Shown here: positions 19,064 through 27,241 of the stretch, in pieces
Position numbering within the stretch: the stretch's first letter is position 1
Layout of the letters: the number at the start of each line of letters is the position of its first letter
Assembly (NCBI GenBank): GCA_023701435.1
Contig: JAMPXB010000004.1
Span: forward strand, 181,302 to 245,301
Length of the DNA stretch: 64,000 nucleotides
Source: Bacteriovoracaceae bacterium
GTDB taxonomy: Bacteria > Bdellovibrionota > Bacteriovoracia > Bacteriovoracales > Bacteriovoracaceae
Reading direction: 5' to 3'
Notes under the pieces: generated by a model
What the model saw: only the letters and a program-made list of their open reading frames with translations
Databases searched by the model: none
What the model was told of the DNA's origin: nothing
Made by a program: the position numbers and the translations under genes

Positions 19064-19876
19064 TTGAGTGAACTAAAAGGGAAAACCGTCCTCATCACCG
19101 GCGGTGCTTCAGGTATCGGTAAATTAATGGGAGAATTAGTCTTAAAAGATGGGGCCCAGAGGCTCATCATTTGGGACTTTAATCCAGAACTCCTCAATTT
19201 AACGGTTCAGGAATTCCGAGCTAAAAGTTTTAAAGTAGAACCCTTTATAGTGGACGTCTCTAATACCACTCAAGTTCTTTCAACTTTTAATGAAGTAAAG
19301 TCACGCATTGGATCAGTTGATATTCTCATCAATAACGCCGGCATCATTGTCGGAAAGCCATTTGCCGAGCATTCCCACGAAGAAATCGACAGAACCATGA
19401 GTATTAACACTAGCGCCCTCATGCATTTAACCAGGGAAGCTCTGGAAGGAATGATTACTCAGGGAACTGGCCACATCGTCAACATTGCTTCCGCCGCTGG
19501 TCTGGTGGCCAATCCCAAGATGTCCGTCTACTGCGGCAGTAAGTGGGCAGTGATTGGCTGGTCGGATTCTTTACGCCTGGAACTCGAACATGATCATCCA
19601 GAAGTCAAAGTCACTACCGTGGTTCCCTACTACATCAATACCGGTATGTTTAGTGGTGTCCATTCACCGATCATCCCCATCTTGAAACCTCTTCCGGTAG
19701 CGCAAGCGATTATCCAGGGGATAAAGAAAAATAAGCCCTTCGTGCGCTTACCTTCCATCATAAATTTTTTACCGCTGATAAAAGGTCTTCTGCCACTTAG
19801 AATTTTTGATGTCGTAGTCGGTAAATGGTTTGGGGTCTACAAGAGTATGGATCATTTCAAAGGAAGAACTAAGTGA
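19064..19876 (+). CDS. SDR family dehydrogenase
   Basis: 270 residues with TGGASGIGKLMG (NAD(P) motif), LINNAGIIVG and VYCGSKWAVIG (active-site Tyr and Lys). The start is TTG at 19064, supported by AGGAG seven bases upstream and absence of an in-frame ATG nearby. The hydrophobic C-terminal part resembles membrane-associated SDRs such as retinol/17-beta-HSD-like enzymes. The stop overlaps the GTG of the downstream aldehyde dehydrogenase, so an alcohol-to-aldehyde-to-acid sequence on lipid-like substrates is plausible. Confidence 0.83.
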   Translation: MSELKGKTVLITGGASGIGKLMGELVLKDGAQRLIIWDFNPELLNLTVQEFRAKSFKVEPFIVDVSNTTQVLSTFNEVKSRIGSVDILINNAGIIVGKPFAEHSHEEIDRTMSINTSALMHLTREALEGMITQGTGHIVNIASAAGLVANPKMSVYCGSKWAVIGWSDSLRLELEHDHPEVKVTTVVPYYINTGMFSGVHSPIIPILKPLPVAQAIIQGIKKNKPFVRLPSIINFLPLIKGLLPLRIFDVVVGKWFGVYKSMDHFKGRTK

Positions 19877-21246
19877 ACTTGAATGAAGTCATCCAAAAGC
19901 AGCGGGACTTTGCCTTTTCCGGAAAGGCGAAAGACCTCTCCTTTCGTAGAGGGGCCCTGAAAAAGCTAAAGCAGATTCTCCTTGAGAATGAACAAGCGCT
20001 TTACCAGGCGATTCATCAGGATTTTAAAAAATCACAGTTTGAAACTTACATGACCGAGCTCTCGCTCATTCATCATGAGATTAACCTCAATCTTAAAAAG
20101 TTAAAGCGTTGGAGCCGCCCGCAAAGAGTATGGACCAATCTCGCGAACTTCCCAGGACGAAGCTTCATCATGCCCCAGCCCTATGGTCACACCTTGATTA
20201 TCGGTGCCTGGAACTATCCCTTTCAACTAACACTGGTGCCACTCATCTCGGCAGTGGCCGCCGGAAACAATTGCATCTTAAAGCCCAGTGAACTCTCTTC
20301 CAATGCCAGTAAAATTCTGGCCCAACTCATTAATACCCACTTTGATCCTGCTTTTTTATATGTGGCCGAAGGCGGTGCCGAAGTTACCCAGGAACTTCTT
20401 TCTCATAAATTTGATAAAATCTTTTTCACTGGAAGCACCGCCATTGGCAAACTGGTGGCGAAGGCGGCCGCCGAACATCTGACTCCGGTAACCCTGGAGC
20501 TCGGTGGGAAAAGTCCTTGTATCGTTCTCGCTGACTGTGATTTAAAAATTGCGGCCCAAAGAATAGCCTGGGGCAAATGCCTAAACGCGGGCCAGACCTG
20601 TGTGGCCCCTGATTACGTCTTGGTTGAGCGCTCTTTTTATGAAGCTTTTTTAAGTGAATTAAAAGCTCAAATGAGCAAGGTGGTGGGACCCAATCCTCTT
20701 CAGAGCGAAAGTTATCTCCGCATTATCAATGCCCGCCACTTCCAGCGTCTGGAAAAGCTCATAGATCAAGATAAAGTTTATGCTGGCGGAACAACCAATG
20801 CCGCAGAGAACTTCATTGAACCCACAATTCTCAGGGATATAAAATTTAGTGATGAGGTAATGAAGGAAGAGATCTTTGGGCCTATCCTGCCGGTTATCCC
20901 CTTTGATCGTCTAGATGAAGTCATCATGGAAATCAAACAACGGCCTCATCCTCTGGCCCTTTATGTCTTTGGAAAAAATGAAAAAAGAATTTCTCGCATT
21001 TTACAGGAAACGAGCTTTGGCGGAGGCGCCGTCAACGATGTGCTTATTCATCTCTCAAACTCCCGCCTCCCGTTTGGTGGAGTCGGGACCAGTGGCATGG
21101 GGGCCTATCATGGGGAGCATGGATTTAAGAACTTCAGCCACTACAAAAGTATCCTAAGTAGACCTTCGTGGTTTGAGCTTCCGATCAAATACGCCCCTTA
21201 CAAGGGCTGGAAACTCAAAATTATCCGCTTACTTCTTGGAAGCTGA
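19873..21246 (+). CDS. Class 3 aldehyde dehydrogenase
   Basis: 457 residues, GTG start overlapping the SDR stop by four bases. It has the ALDH3 layout: GAWNYPFQLTLVPLISAVAAGN, KPSELSS, FTGSTAIGKLV, TLELGGKSP (Glu about 210), LNAGQTCVAPDY (catalytic Cys about 243) and EIFGPILPV. ALDH3 enzymes oxidise medium/long-chain or aromatic aldehydes with NAD(P). The C-terminal basic/hydrophobic tail (GWKLKIIRLLLGS) resembles fatty aldehyde dehydrogenases that associate with membranes. The last 18 bases overlap the end of the convergent secreted-protein gene. Confidence 0.9.
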   Translation: MNLNEVIQKQRDFAFSGKAKDLSFRRGALKKLKQILLENEQALYQAIHQDFKKSQFETYMTELSLIHHEINLNLKKLKRWSRPQRVWTNLANFPGRSFIMPQPYGHTLIIGAWNYPFQLTLVPLISAVAAGNNCILKPSELSSNASKILAQLINTHFDPAFLYVAEGGAEVTQELLSHKFDKIFFTGSTAIGKLVAKAAAEHLTPVTLELGGKSPCIVLADCDLKIAAQRIAWGKCLNAGQTCVAPDYVLVERSFYEAFLSELKAQMSKVVGPNPLQSESYLRIINARHFQRLEKLIDQDKVYAGGTTNAAENFIEPTILRDIKFSDEVMKEEIFGPILPVIPFDRLDEVIMEIKQRPHPLALYVFGKNEKRISRILQETSFGGGAVNDVLIHLSNSRLPFGGVGTSGMGAYHGEHGFKNFSHYKSILSRPSWFELPIKYAPYKGWKLKIIRLLLGS

Positions 21247-21660
21247 AATATTTAGAACGCCGTCAACGATTGTAAGATGAATGTTATCTTTCATGGAGCT
21301 TCTAAAGCTCATTTCAAAAGATCCGTTCTTTTCAACTTCCAGAGCCTTTAGTTCTTTTTGTACTAACAGCTCGCGATTAGCAATCTGCACATCCGTAGAG
21401 GGATGAAAAGTAAACGTGCAAGAGACCCGGTCAACCTCACGAGCACATCCAAGTATGATATCTTGGTCAACTGATGTCAGGAGCAACTCCGTATCTACAC
21501 GGAAGTAATCCATAAAAGCATGGAGACGAGAATCCACACCTCTTTCATTTATAAGAACGTTTACTTTCTTAGGAGTATAAAAGAAGGCCACGGAATCACG
21601 CTGCGCCAGAGTGGTAAGAGAATAGAGAGATAAAATAAGGATAAAAATGAATTTTTTCAT
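21229..21660 (-). CDS. Small secreted protein of unknown function
   Basis: 143 residues with signal peptide MKKFIFILILSLYSLTTLA. Mature part has two Cys (LGCAREVDRVSC) in a likely disulfide and ends in a beta-hairpin-like stretch. It overlaps the convergent aldehyde dehydrogenase by 18 bases. It lies downstream of another minus-strand secreted-protein gene with a 35-base gap. No family recognised. Confidence 0.68.
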   Translation of the reverse strand: MKKFIFILILSLYSLTTLAQRDSVAFFYTPKKVNVLINERGVDSRLHAFMDYFRVDTELLLTSVDQDIILGCAREVDRVSCTFTFHPSTDVQIANRELLVQKELKALEVEKNGSFEMSFRSSMKDNIHLTIVDGVLNISASKK

Positions 21661-21695
21661 GGGTCCATCATAGACCCATGAGTATTACTTTGTAT

Positions 21696-22310
21696 TTAGA
21701 TTTTATCTAAATCTCGAACATGCACCACCTCCACAGATGTTTTTAGCAGTGTCGATGAGGTATCAAGGAGGAGCAACGGATTAGCATCTTCAACCAGCGC
21801 CACACCTTCAAAGAAGATCGCCTTAATTTTAACTTTCTTCCCGTTTTTTAGACGAACTTTTTCGCCTTTACGAAACCCACCAGCTTCTAGAGCTTCTCCC
21901 GAGATCTCCCAGGTACTAGCAATGTAGCCGGCCAGTTGATGACGAGAAGGACCAATATTTTGCATCATCTTGCCAGTGCGGCATCCGAGATAGCTCATGC
22001 CATTTTCAAAAACATTATAAGTGGTGCAAACAGTTTCACCTTGATCAGTTTCGGCCAGGACAAATTCTCCGGCCATAACACCATTAATTCGCTCATTAGT
22101 TTCTTTGGAAACATCGGCCAGACTGACTTGGATTCGTTTTCCTAACTCATAGTCATAATAATAAGCCGTCCCTTTGGACTGGTTAACACCTTGGAGTTCA
22201 ACTACCTTCCCCGAAGTATGGAGGTATTTATAAATTGGCTCGATAAGGCCCGCTTGTGACTGAAGTGATAAAAGTGCAAAAGCAGTAACGGCCATGGTCT
22301 TAAAATTCAT
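21696..22310 (-). CDS. Secreted protein of unknown function
   Basis: 204 residues from ATG 22310, which follows CAGGAG and begins a signal peptide (MNFKTMAVTAFALLSLQSQA); an upstream in-frame extension of 28 codons has no ribosome site. Mature part is rich in short beta segments including GFRKGEKVRLKNGKKVKIKAIFFEGVALVED, a KOW/SH3-like basic hairpin, and two Cys (TVCTTY, LGCRTG). Possibly in one unit with the next secreted-protein gene. Function unknown. Confidence 0.7.
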   Translation of the reverse strand: MNFKTMAVTAFALLSLQSQAGLIEPIYKYLHTSGKVVELQGVNQSKGTAYYYDYELGKRIQVSLADVSKETNERINGVMAGEFVLAETDQGETVCTTYNVFENGMSYLGCRTGKMMQNIGPSRHQLAGYIASTWEISGEALEAGGFRKGEKVRLKNGKKVKIKAIFFEGVALVEDANPLLLLDTSSTLLKTSVEVVHVRDLDKI

Positions 22311-22392
22311 AAATAACTCCTGAAAGGTTTTCAGGGAATACTTAGCATATAACTGTGGGCAGTAGGGCATTAGGGAAATATTTACAGACTCC

Positions 22393-22418
22393 AAAAGGTG
22401 TCACGTACCTTTTTGACA
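22393..22418 (-). repeat. Dispersed 3'-end hairpin repeat, copy 2
   Basis: A 26-base element with arms AAAAGGT and ACCTTTT around GTCACGT, followed by TTGACA. It is identical over all 26 bases to the copy at 26558-26583. It lies 15 bases beyond the stop of the decayed arsO gene and upstream of the next minus-strand gene. Confidence 0.8.
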
Positions 22419-22433
22419 TAAATGAAATGTCAC

Positions 22434-23419
22434 TTAGCTCAAAAATACCTTAATTTCGGCCCCTGCTAATTTGGACCATCGCTGAACACCTATTGGGGTC
22501 GCTGCTGCAAATCCGGCCCAATCACCATATCCCACAAAACCACAGTCCTAGATATTTTAATGATCTTGGACCACTTGTACTTGGTCTTCCCGCTTCGTTT
22601 AAAATTGAAAGAGAATCAAGATGTTTAAGATTTGGTTCAAAACCTGTGCACCAAATAATTGCGTCAATTTTTTCTTCATGTCCATCCGCCCAAACGACCA
22701 GGATCAGAGGTGAGATGATCAAATGGTTCTCTCGCTTTTAAGACCCCTCTTCCTCTTGCATCTTTGACTGATTCAACCATCACAATTTTAGTGAGGTCAT
22801 GGGCCTCTTCTAAGACTTCGCCTTTAAGCATGGCCTGATATTTTCTTGTAGCAAGATTAAATAGGTATCGTCCATCCACTTCATCGGGAAGGAACTCAGG
22901 AGGCTCTTTTGTGACCCATACAGCTTCAGCATCTCTGGAAACTTCGGCTTGAATTCATCAGAATTTTATAAAAGGGAGAGTGAACCTGTTGACCTTCAAA
23001 CTGAGTTAGCCCTTTGTAAGAAGGAATAAAGGGATTTGACCAATTGCCAGAAGCACTCACTAGCACTCGGTTTCAATAAGAAAAAGACCATTATCACAGG
23101 AAACATTCAGTACATTTATGGGACGTCTGATTTTAAATTCATAACGTTATTCATATTCCGTGAGGTAATTAATGATTTCTTCTCTTGAGGGATAAGTCTC
23201 TTTTGTCGGTGGCATCATCCAACCTGGCAAAGAGCTAAATTCTTTGGGTGAAAATAACTTAAGAGAGTCCCAGGTTCTCGTCCATGCTCCACCTGGGACA
23301 TTATTAGCATCTAAAATAATAAAATCGATGTTTTCTCGAAGGAGGAAATACGCTGTAGCTAAAGCGCTCTGTCCCCCGCCAATGATGACAACATCTCTTT
23401 CTTCCATTAATACTTCCAA
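22434..23419 (-). pseudogene. arsO: Decayed ArsO-type flavin monooxygenase
   Basis: Fragments in several frames reconstruct one flavoprotein. The first 90 codons (23419-23147) hold the FAD motif [18 protein letters not shown] and the [19 protein letters not shown] segment. Further pieces show VSASGNWSNPFIPSYKG, then DGRYLFNLATRKYQAML, then IDAIIWCTGFEPNLKHL and GYGDWAGFAAATPIGVQRW, ending at TAA 22434-22436. At least four stops or frameshifts separate them. The order and motifs match ArsO-type monooxygenases associated with arsenic operons. The start overlaps the acr3 end, so it was the last gene of that operon. Confidence 0.82.
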
Positions 23420-24417
23420 TTATTTGAGAGTTTAACTAGAGACAACATTACTGGAACCTCTATCAGCACTCCAACCACCGTAACTAAGGCAGCTCCGGAA
23501 TTGAGTCCAAAAAGAGCAATTGCCACAGCTACCGCTAGTTCAAAGAAATTACTCGCTCCAATCATAGAAGCTGGGGAGCAGATGCAGTGTGGAAGTTTCA
23601 TCCCTTTTCCAATCCACCAGGCAATAAAGAAGATGAGATAAGTCTGAATTGTCAGAGGTATCGCAATCAACAAAATATTAAACGGTGAAGCAATGATCTT
23701 TTCTCCTTGAAACGCGAAGAGAAGAACCAGAGTCGATAAAAGGGCAACAATGGAAACGGGCTTCAAGGCAGGTAAGAAAACAGTTTTAAACCATTTTTCG
23801 CCTTTAATCTTAATCAGTAATCGATTGGAAATAAATCCCGCGGCCAGAGGCAATACAACAAAGATAACAACACTTGATAGAAGAGCATCAAATGGAATCT
23901 CAATATTAGATACCCCTAAAAGAAATTTAACGATCGGAATAAATGCAACCAGCAGTACTAAATCGTTAATGGCAACTTGAACCAGAGTATAACCAGGATC
24001 CCCATCAGTTAAATAAGACCATACAAATACCATGGCCGTACAAGGTGCAGCTCCCAAGAGGATAGCTCCGGCGATGTACTCTTGGGCCAATTCAGGTGTG
24101 AGGTAAGCCGCATACAATTTATCAAAGAAAATCCATGCAAAGAAGGCCATGGTAAAAGGCTTGATGAGCCAGTTAATAATGAGAGTCAGGGCCAGACCTT
24201 TAGGATTTGATCCCACACGTGTAATGGAGCTAAAGTCAATCTGCACCATCATCGGATAGATCATAAGCCACACAAGAATGGCCACGGGAACATTGACAGT
24301 GGAGATATTGAGATCACTTAGGACTTTTATGGAATCACCAGCTAACTGACCAATAACAATTCCAACAATAATACACAGACCAACCCAAACAGTTAAATAA
24401 CGTTCAAAAAATCCCAT
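23407..24417 (-). CDS. acr3: Arsenite efflux permease ACR3
   Basis: 336 residues with ten hydrophobic helices, the normal ACR3 length. The conserved thiolate region is present: [20 protein letters not shown] with Cys about 126, and [31 protein letters not shown] in the C-terminal half. It exports arsenite (and antimonite) across the inner membrane using the proton gradient. One base separates it from arsC, and the arsO relic overlaps its end by 13 bases. Confidence 0.92.
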   Translation of the reverse strand: MGFFERYLTVWVGLCIIVGIVIGQLAGDSIKVLSDLNISTVNVPVAILVWLMIYPMMVQIDFSSITRVGSNPKGLALTLIINWLIKPFTMAFFAWIFFDKLYAAYLTPELAQEYIAGAILLGAAPCTAMVFVWSYLTDGDPGYTLVQVAINDLVLLVAFIPIVKFLLGVSNIEIPFDALLSSVVIFVVLPLAAGFISNRLLIKIKGEKWFKTVFLPALKPVSIVALLSTLVLLFAFQGEKIIASPFNILLIAIPLTIQTYLIFFIAWWIGKGMKLPHCICSPASMIGASNFFELAVAVAIALFGLNSGAALVTVVGVLIEVPVMLSLVKLSNNWKY

Positions 24418-24418
24418 C

Positions 24419-24847
24419 TTATTTCTCCAATACCGTTTTCATATCTTTTACAAATACTTCAATTTCGTCTCTGACTCTGCGATAGACAGATAGAATTTCT
24501 TCTTCGTCGCTCATCTCTTTGGTGAGCGCAGGAGGATCCTGGAACCCCACGTGCACAATCTTTCCGCCTAGGAAGTATGGACAGTTTTCATGAGCATGAT
24601 CACACACGGTCACAACATAATCGAAAGTAACCTTCGGAAGTTCCTCCACCGTTTTAGAAAAGTGGGACGAGATATCGACATCCGCTTCTTTCATAACCTT
24701 CATCGCGCGCTCATTCATGCCATGTTTTTTGGTTCCGGCCGAATAGACATTAAATTCATTTCCCCAATACTTTCTGGCCCAGCCTTCTGCCATTTGGGAA
24801 CGGCATGAGTTTCCGGTACAGAGAAACATGATGTTTTTCTTTTCCAC
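24419..24847 (-). CDS. arsC: Arsenate reductase, LMW-phosphatase type
   Basis: 142 residues. The P-loop CTGNSCRSQMAEGW gives the catalytic Cys10 and the Cys15 position, and VCDHAHENCPYF supplies the resolving cysteines used by the thioredoxin-coupled class. It reduces arsenate to arsenite for export by ACR3. Three bases separate it from the MerR-type regulator upstream, and one base from acr3 downstream. Confidence 0.92.
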   Translation of the reverse strand: MEKKNIMFLCTGNSCRSQMAEGWARKYWGNEFNVYSAGTKKHGMNERAMKVMKEADVDISSHFSKTVEELPKVTFDYVVTVCDHAHENCPYFLGGKIVHVGFQDPPALTKEMSDEEEILSVYRRVRDEIEVFVKDMKTVLEK

Positions 24848-24850
24848 TTT

Positions 24851-25276
24851 TTATTCTCCTAAAAGGTCGCAACCCAGACCTATTTCAAAGCACTCTTGAA
24901 CTTTATATTGTTTATAATCATCTTGTTGTGAATCACAAGCACAGGAAATCTTCTGCAAGCTATCCTTCATCTTTTGAAGATCAGCGATCTTTTCATCTAT
25001 CTCGGCGATTTTCTCAAGGGTCTTCTTTTTTACTGTTCCACAAGTCACTCGAGGCTTAGTGTTGAGTTCAAGAAGCTCTTTAACTTCGGCTAGAGAAAAA
25101 CCCAGCTCCTGCGCCTTTTTGATGAAGATGATTCTTTGAGCGTCTTCCTCGTTGTAGGTTCTGATGGTCCCTGAGGTTTTGGGCTCTCTTAAGAGGTCTT
25201 TTCTTTGGTAGAAACGGACTGTTTCCACTCCGACCCCGGCCATCTGTGCTAATTTACCAATTGTGATCTTTTCCAT
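24851..25276 (-). CDS. MerR-family regulator of the arsenic operon
   Basis: 141 residues from ATG 25276 (MEKITIGKLAQMAGV); the frame is open eight codons further but those lie inside the promoter. The helix-turn-helix and wing (ETVRFYQRKDLLREP, RTYNEEDAQRI) are typical. The effector end carries Cys79, Cys112, Cys114, Cys129 and Cys136; the Cys79-Cys114 spacing of 35 equals Cys82-Cys117 of Tn501 MerR, but the third cysteine is displaced. A mercury-like or arsenite/antimonite thiol sensor is likely. ArsR is the usual regulator of ars operons, so this is an uncommon arrangement. Confidence 0.85.
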   Translation of the reverse strand: MEKITIGKLAQMAGVGVETVRFYQRKDLLREPKTSGTIRTYNEEDAQRIIFIKKAQELGFSLAEVKELLELNTKPRVTCGTVKKKTLEKIAEIDEKIADLQKMKDSLQKISCACDSQQDDYKQYKVQECFEIGLGCDLLGE

Positions 25277-25281
25277 GGGGG

Positions 25282-25313
25282 ATCTTATCATCCGTACCAC
25301 GGTACGGAGTCAA
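25282..25313 (-). promoter_or_regulatory. MerR-type promoter/operator of the ars operon
   Basis: Reading the minus strand: -35 TTGACT (25313-25308), a 20-base spacer with the dyad CCGTAC-CGTG-GTACGG (25307-25292), and -10 TAAGAT (25287-25282). The overlong spacer with a centred palindrome is the hallmark of MerR activation by DNA distortion, and the sequence is very close to the Tn501/Tn21 mer operator. A start about seven bases beyond the -10 would fall at or next to the A of the merR ATG (25276). Confidence 0.88.
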
Positions 25314-25322
25314 TTATTTTAT

Positions 25323-26195
25323 CTAGCAAAGCGCATTATTTAAGAGGAATTGTAGTTTTTCGTCCCCACCACTGAGGCCTACGTTCATCCAGCCCCCGTG
25401 CCCGGGAAGAACCCATTCAAACTGCTCGGAAAGTAATTTCTCAATTGATTTGATCTGAATAGACCATGAATACCAACAGACACTTTCTGAAGCCACGAGG
25501 GTTTGATTTTTTGCATCGACAAATAAGTGATCCCCGGTGAAGAGATACTTATTTCGGTAATTCACACAAACATGTCCCTTGGTATGTCCGGGGGTGGTAA
25601 TAATCTTCAGCTCTGAATCGAGCTCAAATGGTCCAGGACCTTCGAGAATGTGCTCACAGTCTGCCGTATCACTGTTCACGTCATCAGCATGAATGACCCT
25701 TTGGCAACCAAAGTGCTGATGGAACTTTTTGTGATCGGCCACATCGTCCTGATGGGAGAGGATCATCCACTTGATTCCTCCCCTTTTTTCCAATTCTTTG
25801 ACAAGCAAGGGATGAAACCTCGGAGAATCTATTAAGACATTCCCCTCCGGTCGCTCTATGAAATAGGTGGTCGCCCCGAATGATTCACGGGCGGTAAATC
25901 CCAGATAAAAAACATTGTCATCAATTCTAAGGGGAAGTTCTGGGTCTATTGTTTTGAAAGAATCAGGCGCCTCGTGGACGCCAATGGAATTGGTGGGACA
26001 AGAAAGAATCGCTCGTTTAGCTTCTTTCCATTCTTCCAGACTTGAGGGCTGTCTTATGACTACTGATTTATCATCAGAGTTTTCCTGAAAGAGCGAAGGT
26101 CCCAAGTGAAAACAGGTGCCACAATCGATGCAACTTAAGTCGGTATACAGCGGACCAGGAATATTCAATGGATGTGAATTCTTAAAAATGGCCAT
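25323..26195 (-). CDS. Ferredoxin / metallo-beta-lactamase-fold fusion protein
   Basis: 290 residues from ATG 26195, preceded by AGGAG ten bases upstream; the longer frame runs through the previous gene. The N-terminal 80 residues carry one 4Fe-4S set (CIDCGTC...CPTNSIG). The remainder is an MBL fold: SHQDDVADH (with Asp replacing the usual second His), TTPGHTKGHVCV, LFTGDHLF and LPGHGGW. The HQDDVADH variant is known in plant and cyanobacterial members. It is probably a redox or hydrolase enzyme receiving electrons through its own cluster; substrate unknown. It overlaps the upstream DUF421-tail gene by 14 bases. Confidence 0.78.
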   Translation of the reverse strand: MAIFKNSHPLNIPGPLYTDLSCIDCGTCFHLGPSLFQENSDDKSVVIRQPSSLEEWKEAKRAILSCPTNSIGVHEAPDSFKTIDPELPLRIDDNVFYLGFTARESFGATTYFIERPEGNVLIDSPRFHPLLVKELEKRGGIKWMILSHQDDVADHKKFHQHFGCQRVIHADDVNSDTADCEHILEGPGPFELDSELKIITTPGHTKGHVCVNYRNKYLFTGDHLFVDAKNQTLVASESVCWYSWSIQIKSIEKLLSEQFEWVLPGHGGWMNVGLSGGDEKLQFLLNNALC

Positions 26196-26523
26196 ACATA
26201 AAAGGCTCCTGCTCCCCTTTAAGGAGCACAACCACCACACCTCGGGGGTCAAGAACAACGGCTTCAATTTTTGAAAGGTCACTTACGTTATTTCTCTTCA
26301 AATCATTCACAAGGTCCAGCTCACTCATTCCTACCTCATTAAGACTATTATTAACAAATTTCCCATTGTGGAATAATACATGGGAATCACTCATACTATA
26401 GTCGCTCAAAACAGTAAGAGCAGCGGCTTTTTGATCAACACTGTCGCCACTTCTGACCCAGAGGAAGAGTGATAACATTACTAGCAGAATGAAAATTGAG
26501 GCACTAATCTCAATAATTCCCAT
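26182..26523 (-). CDS. Single-TM protein with DUF421/YetF C-terminal-like domain
   Basis: 113 residues: one N-terminal membrane helix (IIEISASIFILLVMLSLFLWV), then a soluble part whose LFHNGKFVNNSLNEVGMSELDLVNDLKRNNVSDLSKIEAVVLDP follows the C-terminal domain of DUF421/YetF proteins. Those normally have three membrane helices and about 200 residues, so this is a minimal version. Start ATG 26523 lacks a clear ribosome site. Overlap with the Fd-MBL gene suggests co-translation. Function unknown. Confidence 0.6.
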   Translation of the reverse strand: MGIIEISASIFILLVMLSLFLWVRSGDSVDQKAAALTVLSDYSMSDSHVLFHNGKFVNNSLNEVGMSELDLVNDLKRNNVSDLSKIEAVVLDPRGVVVVLLKGEQEPFMYGHF

Positions 26524-26557
26524 AATGCTTATTTTTATGCAATCACGAGACCATTAC

Positions 26558-26583
26558 AAAAGGTGTCACGTACCTTTTTGACA
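26558..26583 (-). repeat. Dispersed 3'-end hairpin repeat, copy 3
   Basis: Identical over 26 bases to the copy at 22393-22418. Here it runs into the exonuclease gene: the last codons (CQKGT) and the stop TGA at 26566-26568 are made of repeat sequence, so insertion or exchange of the element has defined the gene's C-terminus. Confidence 0.8.
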
Positions 26584-27186
26584 GAAATAGGCTTGTACAA
26601 ACTTCTCAAGGCCCTTCTTCCCGGTCTTCCCGAACCGAAACATAAAATCAAACGTCACTTCATCCAACTTATATTTCTTCTCAATATCTTCTTTCATCTT
26701 CACCCATAAATGGGCCGTCATCTCGGCATCGGCCAGTGCTCGGTGAAAGTTCCCCACCACTTGGATATTTTTATACTCAACCAAAGTTTGAAGTTTATGA
26801 TTAGGCGTTTGATCATAAATCCTGCGGGACACGAGAAGTGAGCAGGCCATGGTCTCAATTGGATTACGGCCCGCCTTCTGAACTTCGTAATCCAGAAATC
26901 TTTTATCAAAAGAAGCATTGTGAGCGACTAGCGGCAGCTTCCCTATAAACGAAACCAGCTCTCTAATCGCCATTTCGTTTTTAGGAGCTGAGGCCAGCAT
27001 GGAGTTGGTGATACCGGTGTAGGATTCAATAAAAGGACTGATCTTCTTTCCTGGATTCATTAAGGACTGAAAACGATCTTTGACCTTGCCGTTTTCCAAA
27101 AGGACGGCGGCGACTTCAATGGCGCGATCCGCTCCGGGAGAGAGGCCTGTGGTTTCAAAATCGAGAACGATGCATGTATTTTTCAT
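26566..27186 (-). CDS. DnaQ-like 3'-5' exonuclease
   Basis: 206 residues from ATG 27186 (MKNTCIVLDFETTG). DEDDh exonuclease motifs are complete: VLDFETTGLSPG (ExoI), VAHNASFDKRFLDYE (ExoII) and FHRALADAEMTAHLW (ExoIII His-x-x-x-x-Asp). It resembles the DNA polymerase III epsilon family or stand-alone RNase T/ExoX-like enzymes. The C-terminal tail after KGLEKFVQAYF ends in CQKGT, residues encoded by a dispersed repeat. Whether it proofreads or trims DNA/RNA ends is not decidable here. Confidence 0.87.
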   Translation of the reverse strand: MKNTCIVLDFETTGLSPGADRAIEVAAVLLENGKVKDRFQSLMNPGKKISPFIESYTGITNSMLASAPKNEMAIRELVSFIGKLPLVAHNASFDKRFLDYEVQKAGRNPIETMACSLLVSRRIYDQTPNHKLQTLVEYKNIQVVGNFHRALADAEMTAHLWVKMKEDIEKKYKLDEVTFDFMFRFGKTGKKGLEKFVQAYFCQKGT

Positions 27187-27241
27187 ACCACCAGGATAAT
27201 ACCCCATTGTCTCTCTCCCTGTTTACTTTTATTCTTAGGCC

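Noticed and set aside
24851..25300. Mercury resistance operon
   Set aside because: The regulator and promoter are mer-like, but merA, merT and merP are absent and the next genes are arsC and acr3.
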